From Larus michahellis (Eukaryota; Chordata; Aves; Charadriiformes; Laridae), in assembly GCF_964199755.1 (NCBI RefSeq), contig NC_133898.1, positions 128,834,224 to 128,898,223 on the forward strand: 64,000 bases of DNA. Direction: 5' to 3'. The position numbers were made by a program, and so were the translations under genes. The notes beneath the pieces were generated by a model. It was not told the DNA's origin. It ran no database searches and saw only the letters and a program-made list of their open reading frames with translations. Positions 46,604 through 58,382 of the stretch are shown piece by piece (position 1 is the stretch's first letter; each line of letters begins with the position of its first letter).

Positions 46604-49111
46604 CTAGAAAGAGATTATAATTGTTGCTGAGACCCACTGAAGAGAAACAGGGTCTTCCAAGAGTGATCCTCCTGCTTTGAGTTCTTCCTAGCTTTCCAGG
46701 GGTGGCCAGCTCTTTCCACGGACTCCAGAGAGAGTAGTCAGCTAGAGACCTTTAGGAACCTTAGCTGTGTGCCCAACGGTGAGTGAACACAGGCCTAAAT
46801 GAGCCTGCAAGAATCCTGCAGTTATCAAAACACACTATTATGGTACTCTGTTATTGAAAAAGAAAATAGAAAAGCAGCTGTTAGCATCAACTGACGTTCA
46901 TTCAACTCAAAAGGTAACTTAACTTCCTTTTCCCCTTTATTTCCTGCAATTCCTACTTGAGCTGGAGAGAGGATGGGAGGCTGCTGCTTCTAAAGAAAAG
47001 TTAAACCAGTTCTTGTTTAAGGATTCTCCGGGATAATCTAGTACCCTCCGCCTGGAGGATTTTGTCAAGCAAAGCAGTTGGAGAAAGATATTGGTAGGAC
47101 AACATTCAACAAAGACAAGACCCTTCTGCTACTTCACTCCATGGTACAAAGATGCACTTGAGTCATTAACCTCAGAGAAAGAAAACTGCTCCATGATGAA
47201 CCCAAAGTGTTGCTTACAGGTAGACTAACCAGGACCAGTGCCTACGTTCTGCCTCGGTGACATGGCCTGGTGGAGTCTGTATAGCTAAACTCTCTCCAGA
47301 GCAAGGTGGATGCATCTAAACAACGTACCAGGAATGGTCCTGGGACTATGCCAACTGCTGACCCATGGCTGGGGGTCATTTGGGTTGGAGCCAGCAAGCT
47401 CAGGCCAAAACCAAGCCAAGGACTATGTTAACAACAGTGCAAATGACTGAGCTCTGATGGCCAGTCCATACCGAGATATATCCAGGTCATCTCTGTTATT
47501 TCCTGCAAGCTAGAAGTTTATTTCCAGATTAAAATTCCCTGAAGATGAAAGAAGGAGCCAAGACTGAGGCCTTGCTCAGGGAACTGCAAAAAAATCACCA
47601 GGAGCAGACTTCGCAGGTCCCTGCACAGTGATCATGCACTATAATGGCAAAAGGGGAAATTCTCCTGTATTTTTCCTTGGACTGGAGTGGATGGATAGCA
47701 AACAAAAGCAAATACTGAAACACTTACTCATATCAAAAGACGTATGAGCACAAAATCCAGTCACCCCCTTGAAACTTCAAGTGAGGTGGGGATTTCCATG
47801 TATTGCATGTGTTTCCAGATCTAAAGATAACAGTACAGCTGGTCAAACATTTTCCATTGATGATTTCCTTGCAGAAAACATCCTTCTAAGGGAAAAAAAA
47901 ACCAAAACAAAACTTAAAGAAAATTCTAGGCTTAGCTTAGTTTCCCTTAAAGACGCTTAAAAAGAAAATGCATTTTACACAACCTTTTTACTTTTCTTTC
48001 CTTTTTAATGGCCCACAGGCATAAAGGAAAAATAAAAGTGATAACTGACCACTCAGAACGAGATTGATTGATTGATTGATTGATTGTTTTTTTTAAAGAC
48101 ATGATGCATATTTTTAAAAGAATAACATTTTTCATAGCAATGCCCAAATTCCCCCAAAACATCCATAAAAATAAAAAATGATTTTTTTTTCAGGCACCGT
48201 ACTTATTTCTTTCCATTATCTTTAATTAACAGCTTCTTGGTCAAGTTAGGCTTCATTCTCCTCATCAGAGTCTGGCAGTTTGAAGACCTGTTTAGTTTTA
48301 GTAGATTAAAGTGAACATAATGAAAATATAAAATGCCCAACTCTGAGCCTTTCTGGTTTAGCAAACACCCTCAGCTTTTAAAAAATAGAAAAAGCCTAAA
48401 GTGCTACAGAAATGTGACCTTTGCAATCACAATATCCGCATCTACTGCCTCCTTCCCCATTATTTGTAAGACTTTTGGGCAGTTTGAATCCAATCTGAGG
48501 GCATGGAAGAAGTCCCAAAGATGTGAAGCTCAGATAATTTTGATGATATTCGTTGAATTCCCAATAATACTACTTCTTTCTGAGGATATGGCCACAACAA
48601 GCGCATAACTATACCGCTGGACACAGGATCATCTATATGGGCAAGACCTATCATTAGTGCCCGGTCTGCAAGATGAGCTTTAAGGTGAGCTCCTCGTAGG
48701 ATGACATCTGCATGACGCAGAATTACTCAGGATGGGCCAGGCTCTCTGATGCTGCTTCCCGGTCATGCCGCAACCTGCGGTAGGACTCTGGGCAAATCAC
48801 AGCATCCCTCCCATCCTCATTGCTCAGCCTTTAAAGTGAGGATGCTTTCTGCACTGAAAGGTGTTACACGGTTAAGGGAGTTATTTGGGAGGAAGGAAAG
48901 AACGTGAACGGGTAGGTTACTTATCTCCCCAAGTTTGGGAGTGGCATTTGATCTCCGTGGAGACATAGCTAAAGGTAGGTGAGCTGAATCTCATCTTTAA
49001 TGTCTATAAAGCAGACATTGGCTTGAGAGTTAGACTCTATTTAGGGACAATAGAGAAAAGGCTATTACTGGGACATCTGTCTCATAAACTATTTGAGATC
49101 AAATCATCATC
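46604..49111. other. Probable C8orf74 intron
   Basis: Non-coding sequence lying between the internal C8orf74 exon and a CR1. It contains a GATT microsatellite at 48,062-48,086. A minus-strand segment at about 48,243-48,281 could read FKLPDSDEENEA before a stop, but it has a poor acceptor and no known homologue. Confidence 0.4.
48062..48087 (+). repeat. GATT tetranucleotide microsatellite
   Basis: Six consecutive GATT units followed by a T run. A simple repeat. Confidence 0.9.
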
Positions 49112-49548
49112 AGAGGGCTGGAGCCCCTCTGCTGTGAGGACAGGCTGAGAGAGTTGGGGTTGTTCAGTCTGGAGAAGAGAAGGCTCCGGGGAGACCTTAG
49201 AGCCCAGACCCCCTTCCAGCACTTAAAGGGGGCCCACAGGAAAGTTGGGGAGGGACTCCGGAACAGGGAGTGCAGTGATAGGACAAGGGGTAATTTTTAT
49301 AAACTGAAAGAGGTTAAATTTAGATTAGATATCAGGAAGAAATGCTTTGCACTGGGGGAGGTGAGCCCCTGGCTCAGGATGCCCAGAGAAGCCGTGGCTG
49401 CCCCATCCCTGGAGGGGTTCAAGGCCAGGTTGGCCGGGGCTTGGAGCAACCTGGTCTGGTGGGAGGTGTCCCACCCACAGCAGGAGGGTTGGATTAGATG
49501 ATCTTCAAAGGTCCTTTCCAACCCAAACCATTCGATAATTCTATGATT
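49112..49548 (+). mobile_element. CR1 LINE 3' fragment
   Basis: A plus-strand CR1 starting 'gagggctggagcccctctgc' and ending 'cattcgataattctatgatt'. It shares the 'ggaggggttcaaggccaggt' and 'tggccggggcttggagcaac' blocks with the copies at 6,302 and 10,292. The remaining C-terminal frame ([15 protein letters not shown]...) is partly open but headless. Confidence 0.92.
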
Positions 49549-51597
49549 ATAAAGCCTCTTTAAACACTGTCTACTTAAACATTTACTACACTCAACTGAA
49601 CAATTTTCTTTATTGACTACAAATATGAGATATTTTAATAAACATATAAGATTGATAGACTTTTTTTTTCAATTAAACAGAAGAACATGTCTTTACTGTA
49701 TCAGAGAAGACGTGTTTTCCATCTAAAAAAAAAGAAGATTTTTACGAGATTTTTTTTTTTCAGAAAGGCAGCTTTTTGCTGAAGAAAGAATTATGAAAAA
49801 CTAAACCGAGAGAACAATTCAGATTGTCCGATCATTTATTGCTGCTTTGGCTGTACCTTTCAGCCAAGCTGCAAAATGACAAATACAGAATCAGGGAATA
49901 TTTCTAAAAATCAGGTGTGGGGGTTACCTATGTTCGGAGGCTGGAGGGAAACAGGGATCCGCGTCCTAACCCTACAGTTTGAGTTACGTTAACGGCAGAC
50001 AGTAATTATGAATGGAGTGAGTCAGGACACCGCAATCACAGCTTTGCTTCTGCCATCAAATCACTAAATGCCCTTTTCCAAGTTCTTTAACCTCAGTGAG
50101 CTCTGCCTCACCTGTCCGAAGTACCAGAATGACAATTCCTCCCTTAAGGGAGCTGGGAACATCCGTTCTTCTCGGCAAAATCCTAAAGAGACGGTGAACA
50201 CACAGTTATTAGTTTCCTCCAAGGTGACAGTAATGAGTTGGAGAGAGATTGGTGTCTTTTGGGAGAAATGTCTGTAGTAATAGGCTGAGCCTTGGGAGAT
50301 TACATTTTTAGCATGAAAATATTTGGCGGGGAAGGAAGATCCACAGCAACACATGGCAAAAGCACAGGCAAGCCCACTGGGGAACTGAGGCGAAGCAGCG
50401 CTGGATAAACTGATGTGGTGATTAAATACACCATTCCCTTGATGCATTTTGATGGGAATATCTGAAAGAGCTTAACTACCTGAAGCGGTAGGAGCCTGAT
50501 GCCCGCTGATCTCACTTGGAGGCACATCTCCTGGACTTTCTGCAGGCTTGATGTCCACAAATGAGTCATGTCCTGGGAATGGTGTTAGGGAGGTGACTGT
50601 GGGAATTGCCTGCGTACACCTCATCCTGCCTAGGCATGAAAATATTTCAGGGATCCCATGGGATGAAAAGGAACAGCTTATTATTATTGACTACACCACC
50701 AACCTTTGCAAATATAGGTTCATATGTAAAAGTGGAGTCTACATCCTTTGTACAATTATAGAGGAAAAAACAGGTAATAAATAAGTCCCCAAATCCTGTA
50801 GCTTTGCACACATTTCTGAGCTGTACAAGGAGATGAAATGTGTGTGTTATCAACATCACAGTGACACACAGGTGTCAGCCAGTCTTGGGAACAGCACTTG
50901 CTCAAGGTGCAGGGCGCGATACAACCCCGTGCAGCACCAGGTCTGCAGCACTTAGCACTGAAACAGGCACAACGTCTCGGGGGGTGAGAGGAGAAAGAAT
51001 TCATCACCATTGCTTATTATCGTCATTGCTGCTAATATTATTTCTGGGGAACTGAAGGCCAGAGATCCACCCCCCGTGCTTCTAATTTATGCACAGCCCC
51101 ATTCGCAGCATTGGTGAATGCCCTGGTAGCGAAAATGGCAGGAAAACCCTCAGCATCGGACTTAGGGTCACAGAAAAAATGGGTGCTATTTATCCCACCT
51201 AAACTCAGGCGCTCAGAGTTGTATCTCCATTAGTTGGAGACGCCCCCATTCCCTGGCCAAATGTGCATGTTCTGCCTACAACCGTAATATTAAACTTATT
51301 GTTAGGGTGGCACAGCTGCATTGCCTACTGGGAATGTCCCTGGTCAGTGCAAACTCCCAAAATCTATACAGGAATTGCCTGGCTCAGCGCTGATTGCCCA
51401 AGTGAAAACCATGCCAATATCTGTGCTAAATATTTATTAGAGTGGACGCTGGTGCTCCAGCACTGGTGTTTGCTGGAAGAGGCATAGCCTAAAAATCCAA
51501 GACTGAGCTAAGTTTCCTCTAATCAAAGGGGAGGGCTGAGCTCTTCCAGAGGTGGTCAGGATATTTTAAACATCTATTTTAAAATAAGACAACTCAC

Positions 51598-51646
51598 CCT
51601 TTGTAACAACGCCCTCCAATTAATTCTTCAATGTGTTCTCCATAAT
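51598..51646 (-). CDS. C8orf74: Candidate upstream exon of C8orf74
   Basis: A 49-nt minus-strand segment with a good acceptor (gctctcactcccctttatag) and a near-perfect donor (AAAGG|GTGAGT). Its only open frame reads YGEHIEELIGGRCYK. This resembles the human C8orf74 stretch KFTEELLEETKG that directly precedes the exon at 46,603 (Y/F, E, I/L and E matches), with about five extra residues. Canonical splicing to the acceptor at 46,604 would shift the frame by one base, whereas the alternative acceptor at 46,627 is in phase. The resemblance is short, so this is a hypothesis. Confidence 0.35.
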
Positions 51647-54427
51647 CTATAAAGGGGAGTGAGAGCACCGAGGTTGGATTTAGCTCCAGCATGCTTCCCA
51701 CGGTTCAGTGAATCCCAAAAACACATGAAGAGCTTGGATCAAGGTAGACAAGACCCAGATTCACCACCAGTGTTTTACTGACGGTGTAAGTAGTGTTACC
51801 ATCGCTGAACTGTCAGAGGACTTCAGCCAGGACCCAGCAATGCCCCTGCTGCTTCTGTACAAATGCTAAAGAAGAAAAAAAATAGTCCTTCACCCCAAGC
51901 ACTTTACAAACAAGAGATCCAAGCCCCAAAACACTGAGTTAACATATTTAATGTTAGGATATGGCCTTGCTCCCACCACATGCTGGTTTCATTGAGTGCA
52001 ACCCCCTAAGGTTCAGTGCAACTACTTCTCATTTTCTTCCATGTAAGCTGAGGCCCAGCAGATGTAGCTTACTCCACCCCTTTCTTGCACCCCTTTAGCA
52101 CCTAATCACACCCGCATCAATGTGAGGTAGCTCCACGAAAGGGAATGAGGTGCTGTGATTTCCGCCCTGAGACCTGCAGGGAAGAAACAGGCGGAGGGGA
52201 CACCAAAGCTCAGCTCTAGCGGAAATAGATCTCAAGATGGTGAAAGTCCTGAGCTCCCTGCAGCAGCTGAAGTTACTTAATGTTTAGGCTCTTTGGGTTG
52301 TGGTCACACGACTTACTGGTAGCTGTCTGCAAAAGACCTGTCTTTCTATGTAGCTCTGCAAAAGCAGCTGAGAAGATGCAGCAGAGTCCATGGGTGTGCT
52401 AAGGTCCAAATTCTCTACAACACCCTTTTCCTTTCACTAGGGCACAAAGAACTTGTATTTAATACATTTTAATGCACTTCTAATACAAACTCATGCAAGC
52501 CTGCTGAGGAGCTGGCATCTTCTGGGGCTTCCAAGAAGCCTTTGGTCCAGCCAGAAGCTGATCCTGATGTAGTGGTGTAAACCCAGAGGGGACGAAAGTC
52601 AATGAAATTGCTTAGATATGAAAAAAGGATGAGAGAAGCTGACCCCATTGGTGTTTAAATCTACTCGTACAGTTTGTAGTTCATGGCTGTACCACAGTAT
52701 GGATGGAGGTGGCTGGAAAACGAGCCCCACGCAGGGCAACAGCAAGGAGAAGTTGTGGGGTAAATGGGGAATTGTAGGAAGCCTTGGAGGACCACTTTGA
52801 AACCATGCTGGAGGATAGATGGGAATGGGTAATTCCTATTCACACCTTAAAAAGGAATATAGTTCCAGGGGAGAGCCAGAGCCGAGTGGAGGTAACCAGT
52901 GCCAATCCTGTTTCAGCAATGGGTCAAGAGGAAGGATGGGCTGCAGGGAGCTGTTGGGTGGCTGTAGTAACATCTTGAGCAATGTGGACACTCCTCTGCG
53001 GACTGTGTCCTGGACTGGGACACATCTCTGGCTACACCTGTGCTATAGAACAAAACTGCACCAGCACTGACTGTCTCACCCTCACGCCAGCAGGCATCAC
53101 TGGCCATGCCTTTACTTATTCAGCTTCCAAAATCAGGTGGCCCCACCCAAACTGCCTCTTGGGAACAGTCCTTGATCTGTGGTGACTCCTGACCTGCACC
53201 TAGGAATAGGTTGGGGTGCATCAAATGGCTTAGACCAAAAAATATACCAAAGATTACAACTACCATTTAATGGTGAGAAGAGCACTGACATTTGAAGAGA
53301 AGGTTTTGGTAGGTCCCTCTTGCCAGCAGTCACAAGCACTCTTTTCACTCTCACACTCCAAGCTCTTCTCAATCCCTCCTGCACTTCTCCAGCAAAGACA
53401 TTTCACTTGCAGGACACATCTGAGCCAACTGCTCCCTCACCAGACTTTTGCTTTCGGGCCAAATGTCCCCTCATGGACTTTTGTTGGTCTTGTACAGACT
53501 CCCTCTTTCCTGATGTCCTGGTAATACTCCACACAGTCCTCTGTGCTTGCCTCCACTCTCCACTCTGTGCCACCAACCACCCACCATTTTGCTGCCGTGT
53601 CCATTTGCTGTTCCCAAGGCTAAGGTAGGGCAAGAGAGAGAGCAGTCTGTCCTATCTCTACAGTTCCACCTCTGCCTCCAAACCCCCAGAGACAAATTGT
53701 CCTGCCTTTTCTTTACAGAAAGACAGTAAAGGTCAGGGAATGAACCAGAAAAGTTGTGTTTCCACTACTCAGACACATGCTTTTTCATCCCAATTCATCT
53801 AGACATCGGTTTCTGCCAAGCTTAGACCTTTTGGTGCTTCAGCTGGCTTGGTTTCCCCAGCTCCTCACACTGGAGATGTCCTGCACTGGGGCAAGGCAGG
53901 AAAAGCCTGTCTGCTTTCTGAATAGGAAGCAATTTAGGGTGGCTTAAAATTACAATTTAAACAAAGCCATACTCTGTGGTTACAGCCATTAACCTCAGGG
54001 TTCTTTTAAAAAACCCTTCTAATCAGGAACAATTTCTAGGTTTGTAGAGGTAATATGAAGCAACTTGTCTTCAGAGTCCTGCATCTCCCAGTGTCTCATT
54101 GCTCCTGATCCCCCATAGCTTCCTCTCTCAGCAGCCCACATCTCTGATTGCCTCCTTCATTGGTCTCTGTGTTTTTGGGCCTTGTGTGAGAGCACAAGCT
54201 GTTCTCAGGACTTATTTTCAAGTATTATTACTTCTGCTAGAGTGACAGATGGGAGAAAATGCACTAATAGAGTGAGAGCCCAGGACGTAGTTTCTGAAAT
54301 ATCAGAAAAAATGCACCTCTAGATGTTTGTCAGGAACTCACAAAGCCCTCAAAGCTGTGTTTTCCATCCTGGCTTCTTAAACTGAAATGGTATTTTTCAT
54401 TTTATTCCCCCCTCCACTCCTCCTCTC

Positions 54428-54451
54428 AAAAAAAAAAAAAAAAAAAAAAAA
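54428..54451 (+). repeat. Poly-A tract (24 A)
   Basis: A homopolymer after 'tcctctc'. No recognisable retrocopy body upstream. Confidence 0.9.
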
Positions 54452-55869
54452 GGAGTTGTGGAAGTACATTCTGGCTCCGGCTCCTTCTCAGGACTTTGGA
54501 CTGTCATGATCGTCCCATCCATTATTCAGTGGGCTGATTATGAATGAATCAGCATAGACCCCTCCCCTTTGAAAGCTGAGAAAAGATGTAACTTCGTCAG
54601 AATGCCCCATGGCCCTTCCCGACCCAGCTGACTGCAAAGGGAAACTTAGTTTCTTAGTGATGTTTAATTAAAATTTAATTAATTTGTTAAGAAGCGGTGG
54701 ATGTCCTGAATAGATTTTTGTTTCAGAGGGAACACTTGAAAATTGGAGCTCTGGTCCTGCGTAGTGTTGGGAAAGTAATGAAAGGACACATTTTTGTAAG
54801 GAAGGTGGTCAGATTGTAAAATCTGTGGGGCAAGAAGCACAGGAGGGTTGGGGGGGATGTGTCTGATCCATGACTGAAGTTGTATTATTTGCAAAGCAAA
54901 TAAAGGATGAATTATTATTAAACGTCCTCTGATCTGAAAAGTCATCAAGAAGCAAAGATCCCCTTCAAGTTATAAAGCCTTGGCTAAATTCTGCCTAGAC
55001 CAAGCAATCCAGGAGCAATCACACAGTAAAGTTCAGCTACCTTTCTGGTTGCACTTCTCTTTTCCTCCTTCCTTCCTCTCACAATCCACCCTGCAACAAT
55101 TTCATCAGACTGAGACCTGATCCCGTATCGAATGTGCTGAATGGATAAAATCTGCAGCAGAAACAAGTTGTCTGTGAGATTAGTTCGCCTCTGAAATCAA
55201 GATTATGCAAACAGGACCCACCCTAATTTGCGTGAACAGGCTGTGCATTATTTTATGATTAAACAGCTCTGTAAGCATCAAAATACCTAATCTCTCAGGT
55301 TAGCCTGTGCAGGGTCTAATCCGGGACAGATTAGTACATCTCTTCAGCTCTGCTCTACATCTTCAATATGATGCTTAGGGCCTGGCGGCGCCGGGGGTTC
55401 AAGCACTATTCAGGCACAGGTGCCAGCTGTGTCTTGAGTTATGCATTAATGGCATCGTAATTTTGTTTCATAGATACTCTAAATCCCCCAGTGAGCAAAC
55501 AGGTTTACTCCAGCATCAGTACAAAACCCGGTTATCTCTCCTTGGCCATGTGGTGGACATGGACCACCTCCAAAAGGTGAGTGAGATGGGAAGCCAACCA
55601 ACATATAATGTAAAACTACTTTGTGCCATAGTGCTATTCCCTCTTCTCTTTCCATCCAGTGCAGGAGATAGATAGGTAGACAACTGTTTTTTCACCCAAC
55701 TGTTATGTGGACGTCTCCTGCTGCTGATTTCTCTCATCACTTGCTCCATCCTTTTCATTCTCAATGGAGGCATGAAGCAGAAAGGGATCATCCTCACCTT
55801 TCAGCTTAAGTCTGACTCCTGCCTTTGATGCATTGGTTCAAGTAAGAAAGAATTTCAAAATAACAAGAA

Positions 55870-55938
55870 GATGGATGGATGGATGGATGGATGGATGGAT
55901 GGATGGATGGATGGACGGACGGATGGATGGACGGATGG
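55870..55938 (+). repeat. GGAT/GGAC tetranucleotide microsatellite
   Basis: About 17 tetranucleotide units, mostly GGAT, with three GGAC variants clustered toward the right end. Likely length-polymorphic. Confidence 0.95.
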
Positions 55939-56039
55939 TGGAAGGAAGAAGAGCCCAAGAGGAGAATAATCCTTATTACACTGTCTGAAGCGTAGTGGGT
56001 AGAGGAGACCTACTCTCCTTTGTATAGAAGTATTTGGTA

Positions 56040-56600
56040 CTTGTTAGACACATCCAGAATACTGTATCTGGTTTTGGGCTTCCCAGTTTGGGGCTTTTCC
56101 ACAAGGAGGAGATTGACAGACTGGAGTCAGATAGAAGGTCACCAACATGGATAAGGGGCTAAAGCACAGGATTTACAAGGAGCATCTGAGAAGAATGCAT
56201 TCGTCCAGCCCTTAGCAGGGATATCCGAGGGGAATCTTATTGCTGTCTTCAACTTCTTAATGGGAGGATATAGGGAAGGTAGAGTCAGATTCTCCTTGGA
56301 TGTCCACAGTGAAAGGAAAAGAGGCAATGAACTTTGATTTCAAGAACAGAAGTCCAAGTTAGACATTAAGGGAGGTGGAAAAAAATCACCATGAAGATGA
56401 TCAAAAATTGGAGGAGGTACCCAGAGGTGTTGAGGGATCTCCATCCTTGGCAATATTCAAAATGTAACTGAATATGACGCTGAGTAATATGTTATAACTG
56501 AAGTTGGATCTAACTTCAGTCTCACTCCGCTTTGAGTGGGGGGTTGGACCAGAGACCTCCTGAGGTCCCTTCAGAGCTACATCACTCCATGATTCCATGA
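56040..56600 (+). mobile_element. Old CR1 LINE 3' fragment
   Basis: A plus-strand diverged CR1: 'gtatctggttttgggcttcc', 'gaggagattgacagactgga', 'cttattgctgtcttcaactt', 'gaaaggaaaagaggcaatga', 'gttggaccagagacctcctg', ending in 'catgattccatgaag'. The frame is broken by many substitutions and indels, so this is one of the older copies. Confidence 0.85.
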
Positions 56601-57805
56601 AGAGCCAGGACAAGTCCCCAGCTGCAGGTGTTCTGCCCAATGTTGGCTGTAAGGGAAGCTTCAAGGAAGTTCACACCAAGCTCCACAGTCAAAGGTGACT
56701 GTCCATCAGTGTGCAGAGCGGTGCTGAGCACACATCGGGCACACCCAGCCGTGTGAAGCCAGTCTGTTATCTCATATGCAAACAAGGGAAGTATTAACTC
56801 TAATTCACGTCTTGGCAGCAAGTGGGGGCGAGAAAGTAACAAACTGCCTGATGATGTTTATAAATGGCCATAACAATGCAGATACTTCAAAGTACTAAAG
56901 TACTGAGTGGTTTTGCCTGCTCTGAAACCACTAAGACAATGCAAACTGAGGCTCTTGCAGGGTAAAGCCCTCCAGACACCAATATAGTCATATCCAACAA
57001 AGCCACAACCAACAGAAGCAACACAAAAAAGTTTATTGCGGTATCTGTAAATCAAACAGTGCCTTGTCCATTCTCAGGACCTCCATTCACCTGATACAGT
57101 TTGGCCATGTCCATACTGTCAAATTCAGCATCCAAAACAGAGTGGTCCTGTGCTAACTCCCGATCCATACCTGGGAGTTGGTTCTGAGAGTGGTGCAAGG
57201 TCATTCTGGAACCGTGCTAGGGACTTGGCATTAGTTTTGGTAGTAGCCGAAGTTGGCAGTGACTCCAGTCCTGGAATTTAATAGAAAATGCTCCGTTAGG
57301 AATCTTCACACCTCTCATTAAAGAGTTGTGGCCACATCAGTGAAGAGACAGAGCTGGGCAAGGTGGTGACATGCCTATAGAAGCAGGGGTGGAGGCTTAA
57401 CAAATCGAGGCAGTGGTTTTGGAAAAAGGAAAGGCTACCCTTGTTCACTGGGAAGAGCCCATCTGCACTGCAGTTTGCAGCAGTGGAGTGGCCAGGTTTC
57501 TGCAAAACTACAGAGCCAGTTTCTCATTCCCGACCAGACTGTAATACCCAACATTATTATAATATGCGGTGTCAAATGAAGGGTTGAATTCTGGATTAAT
57601 TTCAAGGGTGTAAAACCATAGTAGCTCTTTCAACTGTAATCTCATTACTCTAGATTAATACTGCTGTGACGGAGAATTTGTATCTAGACCTGATGCCCAA
57701 GAATGTAAGTCCAAAGCTGTATAAGATACAAGTAAAATCAGTTGCAATATTTTTTGCTGCCATGCAACGGTCTGAAGTCTCAGTTTTTTATTTAACTTTT
57801 CACTT
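56601..57805. other. Unassigned stretch with exon-like minus-strand segments
   Basis: Unique sequence between two CR1 copies. A minus-strand segment at 57,171-57,270 is open and bounded by acceptor-like and donor-like sites, and an adjoining open frame covers 57,091-57,168. Neither matches a protein I know. Confidence 0.35.
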
Positions 57806-58382
57806 CACAGAATCCCAGAATGGTGGGGGTTGGAAGGGACCTCTGGAGATCATCCCATCCAACCCCCTGCCAGAGCAGGGTCACCCAGAGCAGGTGGCAC
57901 AGGAACGCGTCCAGGTGGGGTTGGAATGTCTCCAGAGACGGAGACTCCCCCACCTCTCTGGGCAGCCTGTGCCAGGGCTCTGACACCCTCACAGCAAAGA
58001 AGTTCCTCCTCATGTTGAGATGGAACTTCCTAGGGTCAAGTTTGTGCCCGTTACCCCTTGTCCTGTCCCCGGGCACCACTGAGAAGAGCCTGGCCCCATC
58101 CTCCTGACACACACCCTTTCAGTATTTATAAGCATTGATAAGATCCCCCCTCAGCCGTCTTTTTTCCAGACTAAAAAGACACAAACGCTTCAGCCTTTCT
58201 TCATCAGAGAGATGTTCCAGTCCCCTCATCATCTAGGTAGCCCTTTGCTGTCCCCTCTCCAGCAGTTCCCTGTCCTTCTTGAACCAGGGAGCCCAGAACT
58301 GGACACTGGACTCCATACGTGGCCTCACCAAGGCAGAGTAGAGAGGAAGGATGATCTCTCTCCACCTGCTGGCCGCACTCTG
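57806..58382 (-). mobile_element. CR1 LINE 3' fragment, about 0.58 kb
   Basis: A reverse-orientation CR1 starting 'cacagaatcccagaatggtg' and ending at 'ccacctgctggccgcactc'. It is the same subfamily as the copies at 2,638, 19,666 and 23,151. The minus-strand C-terminal frames are interrupted by a shift near 58,140. Confidence 0.93.

Larger units (their letters stand above)
49549..56039. other. Non-coding or unassigned, several exon-like segments
   Basis: No confidently identified gene apart from the candidate C8orf74 exon at 51,598-51,646. Splice-flanked open segments occur at 50,651-50,773 (+), 55,474-55,576 (+) and 50,112-50,182 (-). None has recognised homology, and such coincidences are expected in 6.5 kb. 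A poly-A tract lies at 54,428-54,451 and a GGAT microsatellite at 55,870-55,938. Confidence 0.4.
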
